Of a DNA stretch of 64,000 bases, positions 54,232-64,000 are shown piece by piece. The notes under the pieces are model-generated. The model was given only the letters and a program-made list of their open reading frames with translations, had not been told where the DNA came from and ran no database searches. Within the stretch, counting starts at the first letter, position 1. Each line of letters opens with the position of its first letter. This DNA comes from Larix kaempferi (taxonomy: Eukaryota; Streptophyta; Pinopsida; Pinales; Pinaceae), in the NCBI GenBank assembly GCA_027924585.1, contig BSBM01001719.1:32872001-32936000 (forward strand), read 5' to 3'. The position numbers and the translations under genes are program-made.

Positions 54232-56778
54232 ATGTATTATTCATATTCATAGTATGAATAGTATGATGATGACTATGATGAGCAATATGAAGAGTACTGC
54301 AGACAATATGAGGAAGAAAATCTCCATGAGGTACATTCTACAATTATATCCCATCATATCACATTTGGAAGAAGAAATGATGGTTACTATTGTGATAAAT
54401 TGTACAATGAATATGTATACATGGGTACCACACCACCAAGGAAAGATCATTTGGAGGAAATATCATGGCGGAAGGAAACTTGCAAAACCTTGCCCCAACA
54501 ATATAAAGCCTACATTGTTATAATGAAGTCATCCTCAAAAGTTTCTTTCGAATTTTTTATGGATGATTTGTTTGGATATAGTCCCAAGAATGAATATGTG
54601 GAGTTAGTGAAGAAATTTCTATTCCCTTCTTGCAAAAAACCCTGGAGAGAAAATCATATATGTTTGAGTGAAAAGGAGGAGCGAGATGAGGAGAACACCA
54701 CCACTATTGGGAAAGACAAGACCACAACCATTACTACTGAGGGTTGTCAGCATAATGAAGCTATGAAATATTCTACTGAGGATCATTTAGAGGCATCTCT
54801 CACAGAGAACATGTATCAGAGAGTAACTACTGATGGTTTCTCAAGTTATATAGAAGCATATACTGATGGATGCTATGATGTGGTGCGTACTTATGGGTAC
54901 CAAGATTGCATGGAGACCCCTACTAATGGATGTCCATCCCTATATACTGGTGACATATAGATCAGAATTAATGAGGTTGTTTCAAGTACCAACTCCATTG
55001 GGCACAAAGAACAAGATCTTGTAGTAGAAAAATATGAATCAATATCAGCTTCCCATGCACCACTTGAGCTTCAATGTGAAGTTGATCCCAAGAAAGAAGA
55101 AGAAGAGGAGGTTCTCACTCTTGAACCATCCTTCATTGAAGGGTCTTTGAATATGAGTGAAAGGAATATATATGAGGCCATTAGAATACTCCATGACAGC
55201 CAAGCATTGGTGTCAAATTCTTGTTGGAGAGTTTCTTCATTGGAGGAGCCATCCTTCCTTGAAGATATGGAGAAGATTCAAAGAGCAATGTGCAACATCG
55301 AAGGTAATTTCATGCCTTTGATTTTTGATAGAATAAATTTGGTTGATATTAATGAATGGTTATATGAGGCATATTTGAAGAACAATGAGAATATTCTAAG
55401 CTCAAAATTCAAAATGAGCAACTTCTTGAGAGGTTGCAATATACTTGTTCTTCCTCCTATGTTTCAGATTGTCATATGGTAGATTGCTTGGGGGATTCTC
55501 ATGACATGATGGATCATGAGAAACGTGGCAATTTTCAAGTGCTTGATGTGTTTGAATATTATTGATGAGATCCAAGCACTTTTTGTGGTGGAAGAGGAAC
55601 TTGAGTTTCCTCTTGATGACGATTACACACTTTTTGAAGAAGTGCATGATTCCACTACCTTGGAACCAACCTATGAGGAAAGTTTCACAATTTTGAGGGA
55701 GGTGAATTATCCTACCCCTACGGAGCCTTCACATGATGTAACTTCTTCACTTTTTGATCATTTGAGTGAGTTGGTTCATTCTCCTACATCCTACACTTCC
55801 ACATTTTGTAGCATTCGTCCTAATGAAGTAAGGGTGAAATGTTTCTTTCTGATGGTGCCACATGAGGAGTATGGAAATCCTATCTCTCATTTTGATGATG
55901 ACATTAACATAGAACCTTCTTCTTTTCATTTGAAGCAACATCCATTTCTCTCATTTGATAACTCTCACACACATGGATGCACCAATGATGTTCACTTGAG
56001 TCCCTTGAAGACTCACGGTTTTCCTTGCTCCTTGCTTAGTTCATTTGATGTTGGAGGAACTTCATCCGATACTTGGGTGAAGAGATATATTATTAGAGCA
56101 CATTCTTATTGGCAGCAACATCCTTTGTTATTTATTGATGATACACATATTCATGGATGCATATACGATACTCATTCTTCCTTTTGCTCACTATGTAATT
56201 CACTTTATGGGATATTTTCTTCATCCAACGTTCGGGGTAAAGCACACATGGAGACACACTAGGACACCTTCCACACTTTCTTGGAGAAACATTCTTGGAC
56301 ATGGGATCCTCACCAATTTCATTGGAGCAGATTTTATTGGTCACTTGATGCTTGTGTGCACTTGGAAAATGGTGGTCTACTTGCTTGGAGGTACAAGCAC
56401 TTTCACGATTCTTTGATGAGGCACCTTCTTGATGTACATTTGTATGATGTTGTTATGTACTTTGATGATCTATCTTTTGTACTTATGATGTTTGGGAGGA
56501 TGATCATTATAGAGTGGGATCATGGCATTCCACACTTGTTTGAAATAATTTGGAGGGTATTGGACACCTCCTACCTTGATGTATTGTTTTTAGAGACCTT
56601 GTGCATGATAGAAATTGACAAGCATTGGTACATGTGCATCTCATATTCTTATTTGTATGTATTCACACTATGTATTGATGGGGTGCGCAAGTGTTGGGAC
56701 CTTGGCATCCCATACTTGTTAGATTGGTCCTTGATGAGATTGTGCACTAGGAGAGTGCGCAAGCATTGGGACCCATGA
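54232..56778 (+). pseudogene. Element A long ORF (A/B family)
   Basis: One plus-strand frame runs from the ATG at 54232, 54 bp after the primer site, to 56778, about 849 codons. Stops are TAG 54250, TAG 54259, TAG 54958, TAG 56260 and TGA 56776. A frameshifted stretch at about 55395-55560 reads better in another frame (KLKIQNEQLLERLQYT, SHDMMDHEKRGNFQVLDV). The N-terminus is Tyr/Glu-rich. From 55153, MSERNIYEAIRILHDSQALV continues to EDMEKIQRAMCNIEG, aligning with element B (MSEKEIRKA..., DLEKIRKAVTDIRG). The C-terminal third is Trp/His-rich (FGRMIIIEWDHGIPHLFE). Not a recognised gag or pol. Position after the primer site suggests it is the element's own protein. Confidence 0.65.
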
Positions 56779-57103
56779 ATTGTTTATCATTGGAAGCTTA
56801 TTGGGAGAAAATTTTGGTTGGTTGGATTGAGGAAGAAAGCCTCTTATTTTCCCCATGGGTTCATCTTTGCAGCAGATGGCGATGGTTTCCTACATGGGAA
56901 ACATATTTTTTGATGGACTTATGTTTTTTGTTTTTTTTTTGCAGGGTGCTATGATGACTTCCATGTGACTCTTATGCACCACATAGGAGTTAAAAAACAT
57001 ACACACAACAGATTATTGGTACATGTACACATTATATACTACTTGCACGTGTCTATACAAAACCTTTACATATTCTTCATTTTCTCTAATCCTATAATAT
57101 TAG
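56779..57103. other. Element A / Helitron boundary zone
   Basis: No recognisable coding. A T-run at 56930-56940. The 3' LTR of element A is not found; it is either deleted or replaced by the Helitron fragment. Confidence 0.4.
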
Positions 57104-57890
57104 GGATCTGGACATATACATGGTTTCATGTGGCTTGATGGAGCTCCTAACATGGAAACATTAAATTGGAAAGACACATATCAAATCAATGATGCAAAGA
57201 GTTTATTCGATACATATGTTACAACATGGAATCCAAGAGAACATCATGACAGACAAATTCATATGCCTTGATCCATTGAGTATGACCCTTACTTGCTAGA
57301 TATAAAATATATTCTTTCATCCAACCCACTTCAGGAATATGAGCAACTCTTAAACATAGTACAAAGACATACAAAGTTCAATGAAAATTCATGTCTACAC
57401 AGAAGAGGGAATACACTTGTATGCATATATAAATGCCCTTGGAAAGTACAACATGAATCATCATTATGTATATTTATGGAAAAAAATATCGCCCAACATG
57501 CAATGACCCTTGTATGAAAAACCATAATCTGAGCATACTTCAAACATGGTGAGCAAATGTACATCACCAAATATGTTGTTTTGAAATACACATCCAAATA
57601 TGCTTCCAAAGCAGAGGGAAAATCAAAGACCTGCCATCATATGGTGACTAGAATCACAACTACATCATTTCCACGTGACTCAACCTCATATTCCTATCAT
57701 CGTTCGAACTCATAATCAATTGTTGACAGAGACATCACTACTCAAGAAACTTGCCATATGTTGCAAAAATTACCCCTTGTCTACATACACACAACTTTCT
57801 CTCATTTTACAACATATTCAAGTTCTTCTCGGTGTTTCATTTCCCCCGCTTTGGGGGTATGCTAGTTTTTATGTAAATCATGCGGGTTAG
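57104..57890 (+). pseudogene. Helitron Rep (HUH nuclease) fragment
   Basis: One frame with a few stops reads GSGHIHGFMWLDGAPNMETL (HUH motif HIH at 57113-57121), FDTYVTTWNPREHHDRQIHM, LQEYEQLLNIVQRHTKFNEN, YKCPWKVQHESSL, YVVLKYTSKYASKAE (57572) and DITTQETCHMLQKLPLVY. These match in order the Helitron_like_N Rep domain as I remember it, with the HUH metal site and a Y-x-x-K-Y catalytic region. Stops near 57270 and 57516 inactivate it. The zinc finger before it and the PIF1-like helicase after it are absent, and neither Helitron terminus (TC / CTRR hairpin) is evident. Confidence 0.75.
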
Positions 57891-58240
57891 GAGCTAGTAA
57901 TATGATTTAGAATTATTTGGTACTAATATTTTGTATTAGTATTTCGTATTTAAATGTTCCAATTATTTGGGGATGTATATTTTGATTTTTTTTAATGGGG
58001 TATTATTTAGTATAAATACTAAATTTGTTTATTTAGTATATTTAGTATTTCAAATTAACTCCATTTAAAATTAAATACTATTTATTTTTCTTTTTAAAAG
58101 ATTAATTATATAAATATTTTTAATATTTCAAAATTACTCCACTGTCATTTTAATTAATGTAAGATTTATATTTTCAAAGGCTTGGATGTAGTGATAATAT
58201 AAACTTACTCTATATTTAGTATTTCAAGTATATTTATCGT
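57891..58240. other. AT-rich unassigned sequence
   Basis: Very AT-rich with TTTAGTAT words and an inverted pair TTTAGTAT-AA-ATACTAAA at 58007-58024. No ORF or element end recognised. Confidence 0.5.
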
Positions 58241-58455
58241 ATTTCAAGATGAACGTTTCTCAATCTTAATCAAGGTGAGGTTTATATGGAGTTAGCTATT
58301 GCCAAATAAAAATATGATACATACGCATAATTGAATTTATATTTCCAACTCAATGATAATCATTGACCAAAGTTATTGAAATTCTATTGGTTGAGAAATC
58401 CAACTCATCCATGGCACATATTTTTATGAGGCCCGTTTTAGACCCCAAATTTTCT

Positions 58456-59404
58456 CTAATGAGCCACTTCACATGTTGAGCGAACCCATCGAGGCTGCTG
58501 GTGCAATTTGAGGAAAATGAATAGGTGGAGGTGGATTTTCATCATCACTATCATCATCAGAAACAGAAGTAGAATGATGTTAGGGAATTTGGGAGTAGAA
58601 TATGGCACAAGTTCTGAATTAAGGTTGTATGCCTCATATGGCATAGACGTTGAACTAGGCTTGCAAGTTGAGAAATTTTCATCAAATTTAACATCTATTC
58701 TAATAATTATATCATGATAATGTGGTTGAAGTAGTCTATAACCTTTTACATCTTCATAATATCCAACAAATATGCACTTTTCCCTTTTAGGATGCAATGC
58801 TTTCTGTTTTTCATCTGAAATATGAGCCCATGCTTCACTTCCAAACATACGAAAGTGACTTACATCTGGTTTAATTTTACTCCATGCTTCTTCTGGTATA
58901 ATACCTTGTAAATATTTAGTGGGGGTGTGATTAACTATGCAATTTGCACAATTTATGGCTTCAACCCAAAATTGAAGACTAAGTCCCTTAGGTTGGAGCA
59001 TACAATTAACCATTTCTTTTAAGGTGCAATTTTTTCTTTCAGCTACACCATTTTGTTGTGGTGTATATGGAACAATGTGTTGTTTTTGGATGCCCCGTGT
59101 AGTACATAAAGTAGTGAACTTGTTGTTAACATATTTTCCTACATTATCATATATTAACTTAAGAATTTGATGACCGAATTATTTTTCAACAAGAGCCTTG
59201 TAGGCCAAGAACATGTCAAATAAATCACTCATCATTTTTAGGAAATAAACTCAAGTGCATGTGGAGTAATCATCGATGAAAGTTAAGAAATACTTGAAGC
59301 CACAAAAGGAAGCAGATGGAAGAGTACCACAAGTCACTATGCACAAGCTGCATGGGAGTCAAGGCATGCTAAGAGACACGTTTGTCAAAATTGTCCCAAT
59401 GATG
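58456..59404 (-). pseudogene. Copia-D integrase
   Basis: The 58456-59013 frame begins MVNCMLQPKGLSLQFWVEAI and holds CIVNHTPTKYL, FRMFGSEAWAHISDEKQKAL and KCIFVGYYEDVKGYRLLQPH, the C-terminal half of copia integrase. The catalytic half (59014-59404) is legible only with many stops (LVHSDLW, QNGV-like TTKWCS). A run of low-complexity Leu/Met/His codons ends the frame where a frameshift enters the linker. Confidence 0.8.
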
Positions 59405-59686
59405 TTTTCTGTTAAATTTTCAGAATTTACTTCAATATGATCTAGGATCTTAACTGAGAGAACAACATGTATAGCAAATCTACAGCATATCAATCATGGA
59501 CACAATAATGCAAGCACACAATAGACACAGAGCTTACTTGGGGAAAACCATAAAGGTGAAAAACCCCAATAACTTCCTCATAGATAGATAGAGCAATGAT
59601 ACAACCAGAATACAAGAGATAGTCTTCTTGTAGCAGCAGAGCCTCCTCCTCCACAAGTGCGCCACTCTCCCAAGTGTGAGTGAGAG

Positions 59687-60900
59687 AATAAAATGTGTAA
59701 AATGAGAGAGACACACTCTCTATTTACACACTAACTTGACTTGACCTTTACTCAACTAGGTCAGCCTCAACTTAACCACTTAACATAATTCTAACTGGGC
59801 CGATGTAATATCCCTTTTTCAAATTTTATTAAAATGCCAATTTTTCAACTTTTTCCCCAATTTCGACCTTTGACTAGTTTAACTGTTTTGACCTCCAAAT
59901 CATCCCAAATGCTCCCAAATCTTCTGTATGAGTGTATTAATGGTATTTAGACTTGAATATCAGGTTCAGGGATGTTTTATGGACCTCCAAATACTGCTGC
60001 AAACTTGATTTGTATTCTGATCAATATAGGTAATTTTGACTAGTAATTTGTGCATCAAATCCCCCCCGGGTAACACTGAAAATGGCCTTCCAAATGCCTC
60101 CAAACTCCCACAAATTTATGAACAGAGGTATATAATGTGTTAAGTATGTTATTGAGGTCTCATATGCACCATTAATTGATTTTTACTACTGTTATAACTC
60201 TCTCACATTCAACAGCAAAAACCCCCAATTCGACCCTTGGGGAAATGGCACTATTTCATCTCCCAATACAACTAAACTGAGTAAAAATGCTTCAAATGCT
60301 CAAGTACAGTACATGAAACTTGTAGAATACATCCATGGCATTATATTGATCACAAATATATCATAGAATCATCCATCCATTCGAAATAATCAACATTATA
60401 GTGTCATACATCAATGCATTGGGGAAATGGACATTGTTTGCTCATTAATCAATAGTTTTGCATACAACCAGTGGGTATTTCGACCTGAGACTTTCTAAAT
60501 GTGAATAACAGAGGATATGAAGCTATTACAATCATAAATATATAATGAGAAGCTCTCTCAAGAAGCACAAGTGCTCACCAAAAACGCCCTCCCTCAAGGA
60601 GCATGAATATGCCTTCAAAACTGGAAACGGTGGAGAGAAAGTGCTGCACTAAACCAAACCATGAAACTTCCTGTAGCTGATACCTGCAAATACAAACTCC
60701 ATTAAAGCACCATGAAAGACCTGAGTGGCCTCTCCAAACACCAACTTGGATGGGAATCTTTCACCCTCGAAATTGGCTAAGGCAATAAAATGTGTAAAAT
60801 GAGAGAGACACACTCTCTATTTACACACTAACTTGACTTGACCTTTACTCAACTAGGTCAGCCTCAACTTAACCACTTAACATAATTCTAACTGGGCCGA
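59687..60900. repeat. Identical 117-bp direct repeats flanking an LTR fragment
   Basis: 59687-59803 and 60784-60900 are identical by eye, from AATAAAATGTGTAAAATG to ACTGGGCCGA. Between them lies 59804-60783. Far longer than the 5-bp duplication an LTR integrase makes. Confidence 0.92.
59804..60783 (-). repeat. Truncated, inverted LTR fragment (980 bp)
   Basis: Reverse complement of about the last 1.15 kb of the solo LTR family at 18393-20395. Its outer end TGTAATATCCC matches the LTR 3' end. Its inner end AAATTGGCTAAGGC corresponds to about position 19235 there, so the LTR 5' half is missing. Confidence 0.85.
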
Positions 60901-61388
60901 CCCCCACTAGGGTGGTCTAATAACCCTTTGACCCACATGACTTATACAGGGCCGATCCCAACAAGGTGGTCTAATAACCCATCAAGTATAAGTTACGACA
61001 CTTACAATATAAATGACGACACTTCCGTATAGAGGAATAATAACATCTCTATAGGAATACAACCACTTCCGTATAGAGGAATAATAACATCTCTATAGGA
61101 ATACAATATACATATATGTGAAATAAATTCCGAAGTTACTTATACATCAACATTTTCTGAGTACACAACCGGAACAAACACTATCCTTGAAAGATACCAT
61201 TGGAATACCTGTCACCATAATTTTTTTACATGGTTGTTGCAATGAGTGATAATTTAAGTGACTGAATTGCTCAAGCCAAAGTTTGTTCAAGTCATCACTA
61301 TGAGCAACAAAAACTGAGGGAAAAGGTGATGACCAAAAGTTACTAAATTTGTATAAACTATTAATAGAATTATATGGTTCTGATACCA

Positions 61389-62076
61389 TGTAGAAATTCA
61401 ACAAGCCAAGGATTTGGAAATAGAGAAGTCCTCACTAAGAAAATTACTCATAGATTAGCATAATTGAGAAGAAAAACTGAAGCATAAATATGTGAGATTG
61501 AACACAATTGATGTCAATTCCATGATCATATTCATTAATGAGAATCCAATTAATAATACATCTCAAGAGATAAAATCGAATGCACTAAAGTCAATTCAAA
61601 AAGCTCAGAAAAGGCAAGCTTAATAAAAGCTAAAAAACCCCAAGGTGGCAACATCACTTTCCAAATCACTCGAGTACCTCACGAATTATCTAAATCAGGT
61701 ATGGAAGCTATTGAGTGATGGAAAATCAATATGATGATGGATTTTGGAGAGAGAAATATGGAGGATGAGTTGGCCTAAAACTAGACAATTTTCTAAGTCC
61801 ATAAGGCACCTAGCTTTATCCTTATCCACCGAAAAGCAAAAAAAGTAGGTAAAAGTTGTGTAAAGGCAGGAATGTGCTCTTACTAATTTGGACAGTCATA
61901 AAAGAAGCATAATGTTATCTAGAATCTTTCTAAGTGTGCTCATATGGATAATGAAGGCAAGTGGAGAGCCTAAAAAGGCAAGATGACGCCAACTGGATAG
62001 TCAAACACCTAGGAAAGTATCAAAATGATTAATACTTTATATCCTAAGTCTAAAGTGGTTTTTTAATATTCTAACA
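61389..62076 (-). repeat. LTR beside element C-prime (688 bp)
   Basis: Plus-strand TGTAGAAATTCAACA to ATATTCTAACA. On its right 62077-62092 reads on the minus strand as a purine tract ending GGGGGG, so it is the 3' LTR of C-prime. On its left a primer-like site (TGGTATCAGAACC, minus) also abuts it. It may therefore be shared by two elements, as in array C. Confidence 0.65.
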
Positions 62077-62284
62077 CCCCCCTTAAGCTTGGCTTAGTGT
62101 GAGTGTTAGGTCCCAAGCAACAAAGGCTTATGGTCACCCCTTTATAATTATTATTCTCGTGTAAATTGAGGAAACGGGGAAAACCTCATGGGAAAAAACA
62201 CTCCCTCAAAAATAGACATGTGCACACCAAAACTTAATGCTGCTCCAAACTCAAGTAGGTGTGAACTTGATCAGATGTCTGGAG

Positions 62285-63345
62285 TTATATTCCTTTTTGG
62301 AAGAAGTGGATCATGCTCCAAAACCATGTGATTGAATTCTCCATCAATGGATGCAAGTGAATATGGAAGCTCTTTGAACCAAACTTGATCAGAACAAATC
62401 TATGAATATGCAGATCATTCTGGAACTTGAATTTCGATCCACATGAGGAAAAACAGGCTCCAATCAAATATGATTTCTCTTCAAACTTGAACTTCTAATT
62501 AGTGGAAGTTAAATCAGCTCCAAGAATTTATAGATGGCTCCTTGTGATCTCCTTTGAACCAACAGGGGTGAGATCAAAACCAAAATCACCAAAATATGCT
62601 TGATACTTGAACCCAAGCAAATGGTAGTGTCCTCCATCTTCAGTGAAACTCTGAGTACATATTCTAATGATCAAATATAAGTACATAGGAAGCATGTGAT
62701 CAAGGAGAGTGAATGCATCACCTCCAAACTCGGATCTAACCTCCAAAACATTCAGTAGATCATCATTCTCCACACCAGCAGACTCATATGAAAGGGAGGA
62801 TTCAAAACCTCTTCATATTTTAGAGCATAAACTTGCTTATCTTTCTCAGAATTCATAATAGAAGACTCATTAGAGAACATGTGAGAATGGATGGACATAT
62901 CTTCAACAAAATCAGGAACTAGTGTTGAAGATTCTGCAGTTTGATCTTCAAGAACAACTTCATCATAAAATATTGTGATTAAGACATTGGTGACATCAAT
63001 GAGTTGATTTGAGGAGGTATCTATGGTAGGCTCTCTCTCCATATGGATTATCTCTTCCTCATCATCTTTCATTCCAAATTATCTGTCGAAAATGCACCAG
63101 AGCTCACTTGGAGTATCAACAATATCAATGATGTAGCAGATCTTTGAAGATATGGAAAAACACATTGCTCCAAAATCTCTATCACAGTCAATAAACCAAT
63201 AATTGTTCTCTTCTAAGGATTCTAGCTCACTTACAACACCAATAGACATATCAAAGAGATCATGTCTCTTCAGATATGCGCTCATCTTTGGCTTCCACTC
63301 AACATAATTGAATGGTGTAAGAGGAGGAACTGAATTCAAATCCAT
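62285..63345 (-). pseudogene. Element C-prime ORF: gag-like N-terminus and GSKEI repeat
   Basis: From 63345 the frame reads MDLNSVPPLTPFNYVEWKPK, then KRHDLFDMSIG, matching the start of the element C ORF. A TAA lies at 63079. A frameshift near 62760 leads to MENDDLLNVLEVRSEFGGDA, then YHLLGFKYQAYFGDFGFDL and TPVGSKEITRSH, one copy of the GSKEI repeat. Weak coding continues to 62285. The relation is clear over both domains but the copy is far more diverged from C1 and C2 than they are from each other. No pol. Confidence 0.75.
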
Positions 63346-63465
63346 TGAAGAAGTTGTGTACCTGCAAAATAAACTCTGAAACTTATACTGGAAGACTCAT
63401 CTAGATCTAAGCTATGAGATCTCTAATCTCTAATACCATGTATAAATTCTATGTTTCTAATACCA

Positions 63466-64000
63466 TGTAGAAATTCAACATAACATGGGATAGAATTCCG
63501 ATAATCAGGGTTTCCAACACAATCAGAATCATTGAAACCAACCAATAAAGGGGTCCCCCTTGAATTGTATCAATCCCAATCTAAATTATGCCTTGGATAC
63601 ATTAAAGTATTCTTTTTGTTGTTTTCCAATGACTTTGATGGGGTGTTTGCATATACCGGGAAACAAGATCAACAACAAAGGATATATTAGGACGAGTATG
63701 AGTCAAGAAAAAACAAATATACTAATTAAATGATGGTGCAAGGTGGAATCTACTTCGGGTGTAATGCAGGCAACATTAAGTTTGACCGCAGAAAACAAGG
63801 GAGATGGGGTTGGTTTACAATCTTCTATGTGAAAGCGGTGAAGAAGGTCACAAGCATACTTAGACTAAGAAAGAAAAAGTATTTCTTTGGTTTGAAAGAC
63901 TTGAATGCTAATAAAATAATGTAAATGTTCTAAGTCGATCATTTCAATTTTCTTCTTAGTGCTTAAAAGTTTAGGGTCACTACTAGTTAGAATAATGTCA
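63466..64000 (-). repeat. Probable 5' LTR start of element C-prime, runs off the window
   Basis: A minus-strand primer-like site (TGGTATTAGAAA) at 63454-63465 is followed by TGTAGAAATTCAACA, the same 15 bases as the left LTR. A second near-copy (TACCATGTATAAATTC) lies at 63435-63450. After these 15 bases it no longer resembles 61389-62076, so either the LTR is disrupted or the match is only terminal. No supported gene in the rest. Confidence 0.4.

Larger units (their letters stand above)
59410..61152 (-). mobile_element. Copia-type solo LTR with an internal insertion
   Basis: Plus-strand ends TGTTAAATTTTCAG and TACATCAACA, target duplication TTTTC at 59405-59409 and 61153-61157. Without the insert it is about 646 bp. 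It carries GGGCCGA and CCTTTACTCAACTAGGTCAG phrases like the Copia-1 LTR. A 44-bp tandem repeat lies at 61021-61108 (CGTATAGAGGAATAATAACA). Interrupted by an LTR fragment and a 117-bp duplication (next entries). Confidence 0.85.
58240..61388 (-). mobile_element. Copia-D remnant (integrase region), interrupted by a solo LTR
   Basis: Pre-integrase coding (61158-61386) and integrase coding (58456-59404) become continuous when the insert 59410-61152 and one copy of TTTTC are removed. The join then reads through GCVLRK into HHWDNFDKR, exactly the copia order. Gag and protease are missing: the pre-integrase piece lies directly next to a primer-like site at 61376-61388, so about 2 kb was deleted. 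The RT end fades out between 58440 and 58240. Confidence 0.75.

Noticed and set aside
57331-57609. Minus-strand ORF of 92 codons
   Set aside because: Opposite strand of the Helitron Rep fragment, whose motif order is far better supported.

Overview
The window looks like an intergenic stretch of a very large, repeat-rich plant nuclear genome. A gymnosperm or conifer is my best guess. The reasons are old, deeply nested LTR retrotransposons, unusually long LTRs (up to about 2 kb), Sirevirus-, Tat- and chromovirus-type remnants, and no intact cellular gene; this placement is inference. Nearly every base I can assign belongs to a mobile element. I see no rRNA or tRNA gene, CRISPR array or bacterial-style operon.

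Layout, left to right. (1) 1-9116: minus-strand Ty3/gypsy element of Tat type (integrase to gag, leader, primer-binding site, 5' LTR); its 3' end lies off the window. (2) 9117-10358 and 21317-24482: minus-strand Ty1/copia element 'Copia-1', split by (3) 10359-21316, a plus-strand non-autonomous LTR element 'TR-1' with target duplication GGTTC. TR-1's own 3' LTR is split by (4) a 2,003-bp solo LTR, 18393-20395, target duplication GTTGA. (5) 24483-27780: decayed plus-strand 'Copia-2'. (6) 27781-37694: minus-strand 'element B', with an intact right LTR and a left LTR cut by Copia-2. Element B is also split by (7) 30526-35064, a chromovirus-like gypsy element (target duplication CCTTC) that has lost its RT and integrase catalytic cores. 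(8) 38232-47257: 'element C', a tandem array LTR-body-LTR-body-LTR. (9) 47258-50007: Sirevirus-like copia remnant. (10) 50008-52393: LTR fragment, hAT-type MITE, tRNA-derived SINE and a minus-strand LTR with primer site. (11) 52394-about 56950: 'element A', a relative of B. (12) 57104-57890: Helitron Rep fragment. (13) 58240-61388: minus-strand copia remnant 'Copia-D' interrupted by a solo LTR with TSD TTTTC, itself carrying a piece of another LTR between identical 117-bp repeats. (14) 61389-64000: 'element C-prime', a minus-strand relative of C.

Two groups of non-autonomous elements are the most interesting content. Elements C and C-prime encode a copia-gag-like N-terminus fused to a repeated domain of unknown function ('GSKEI' repeat), then acidic and RW repeats. 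Elements A and B, with very long LTRs, encode one long reading frame that shares a conserved domain beginning MSE and otherwise resembles nothing I recognise, apart from a possible RNase H remnant in B. Both groups occur at least twice in the window in diverged form.

The nesting gives a relative order of insertion: B first, then Copia-2 into B, Copia-1 into Copia-2, TR-1 and the Tat-type gypsy element into Copia-1, and the solo LTR into TR-1. The chromovirus-like element entered B independently. All coordinates of LTR ends come from reading TG...CA termini, primer sites, polypurine tracts and target duplications directly; family names rest on remembered motifs and need a homology search.
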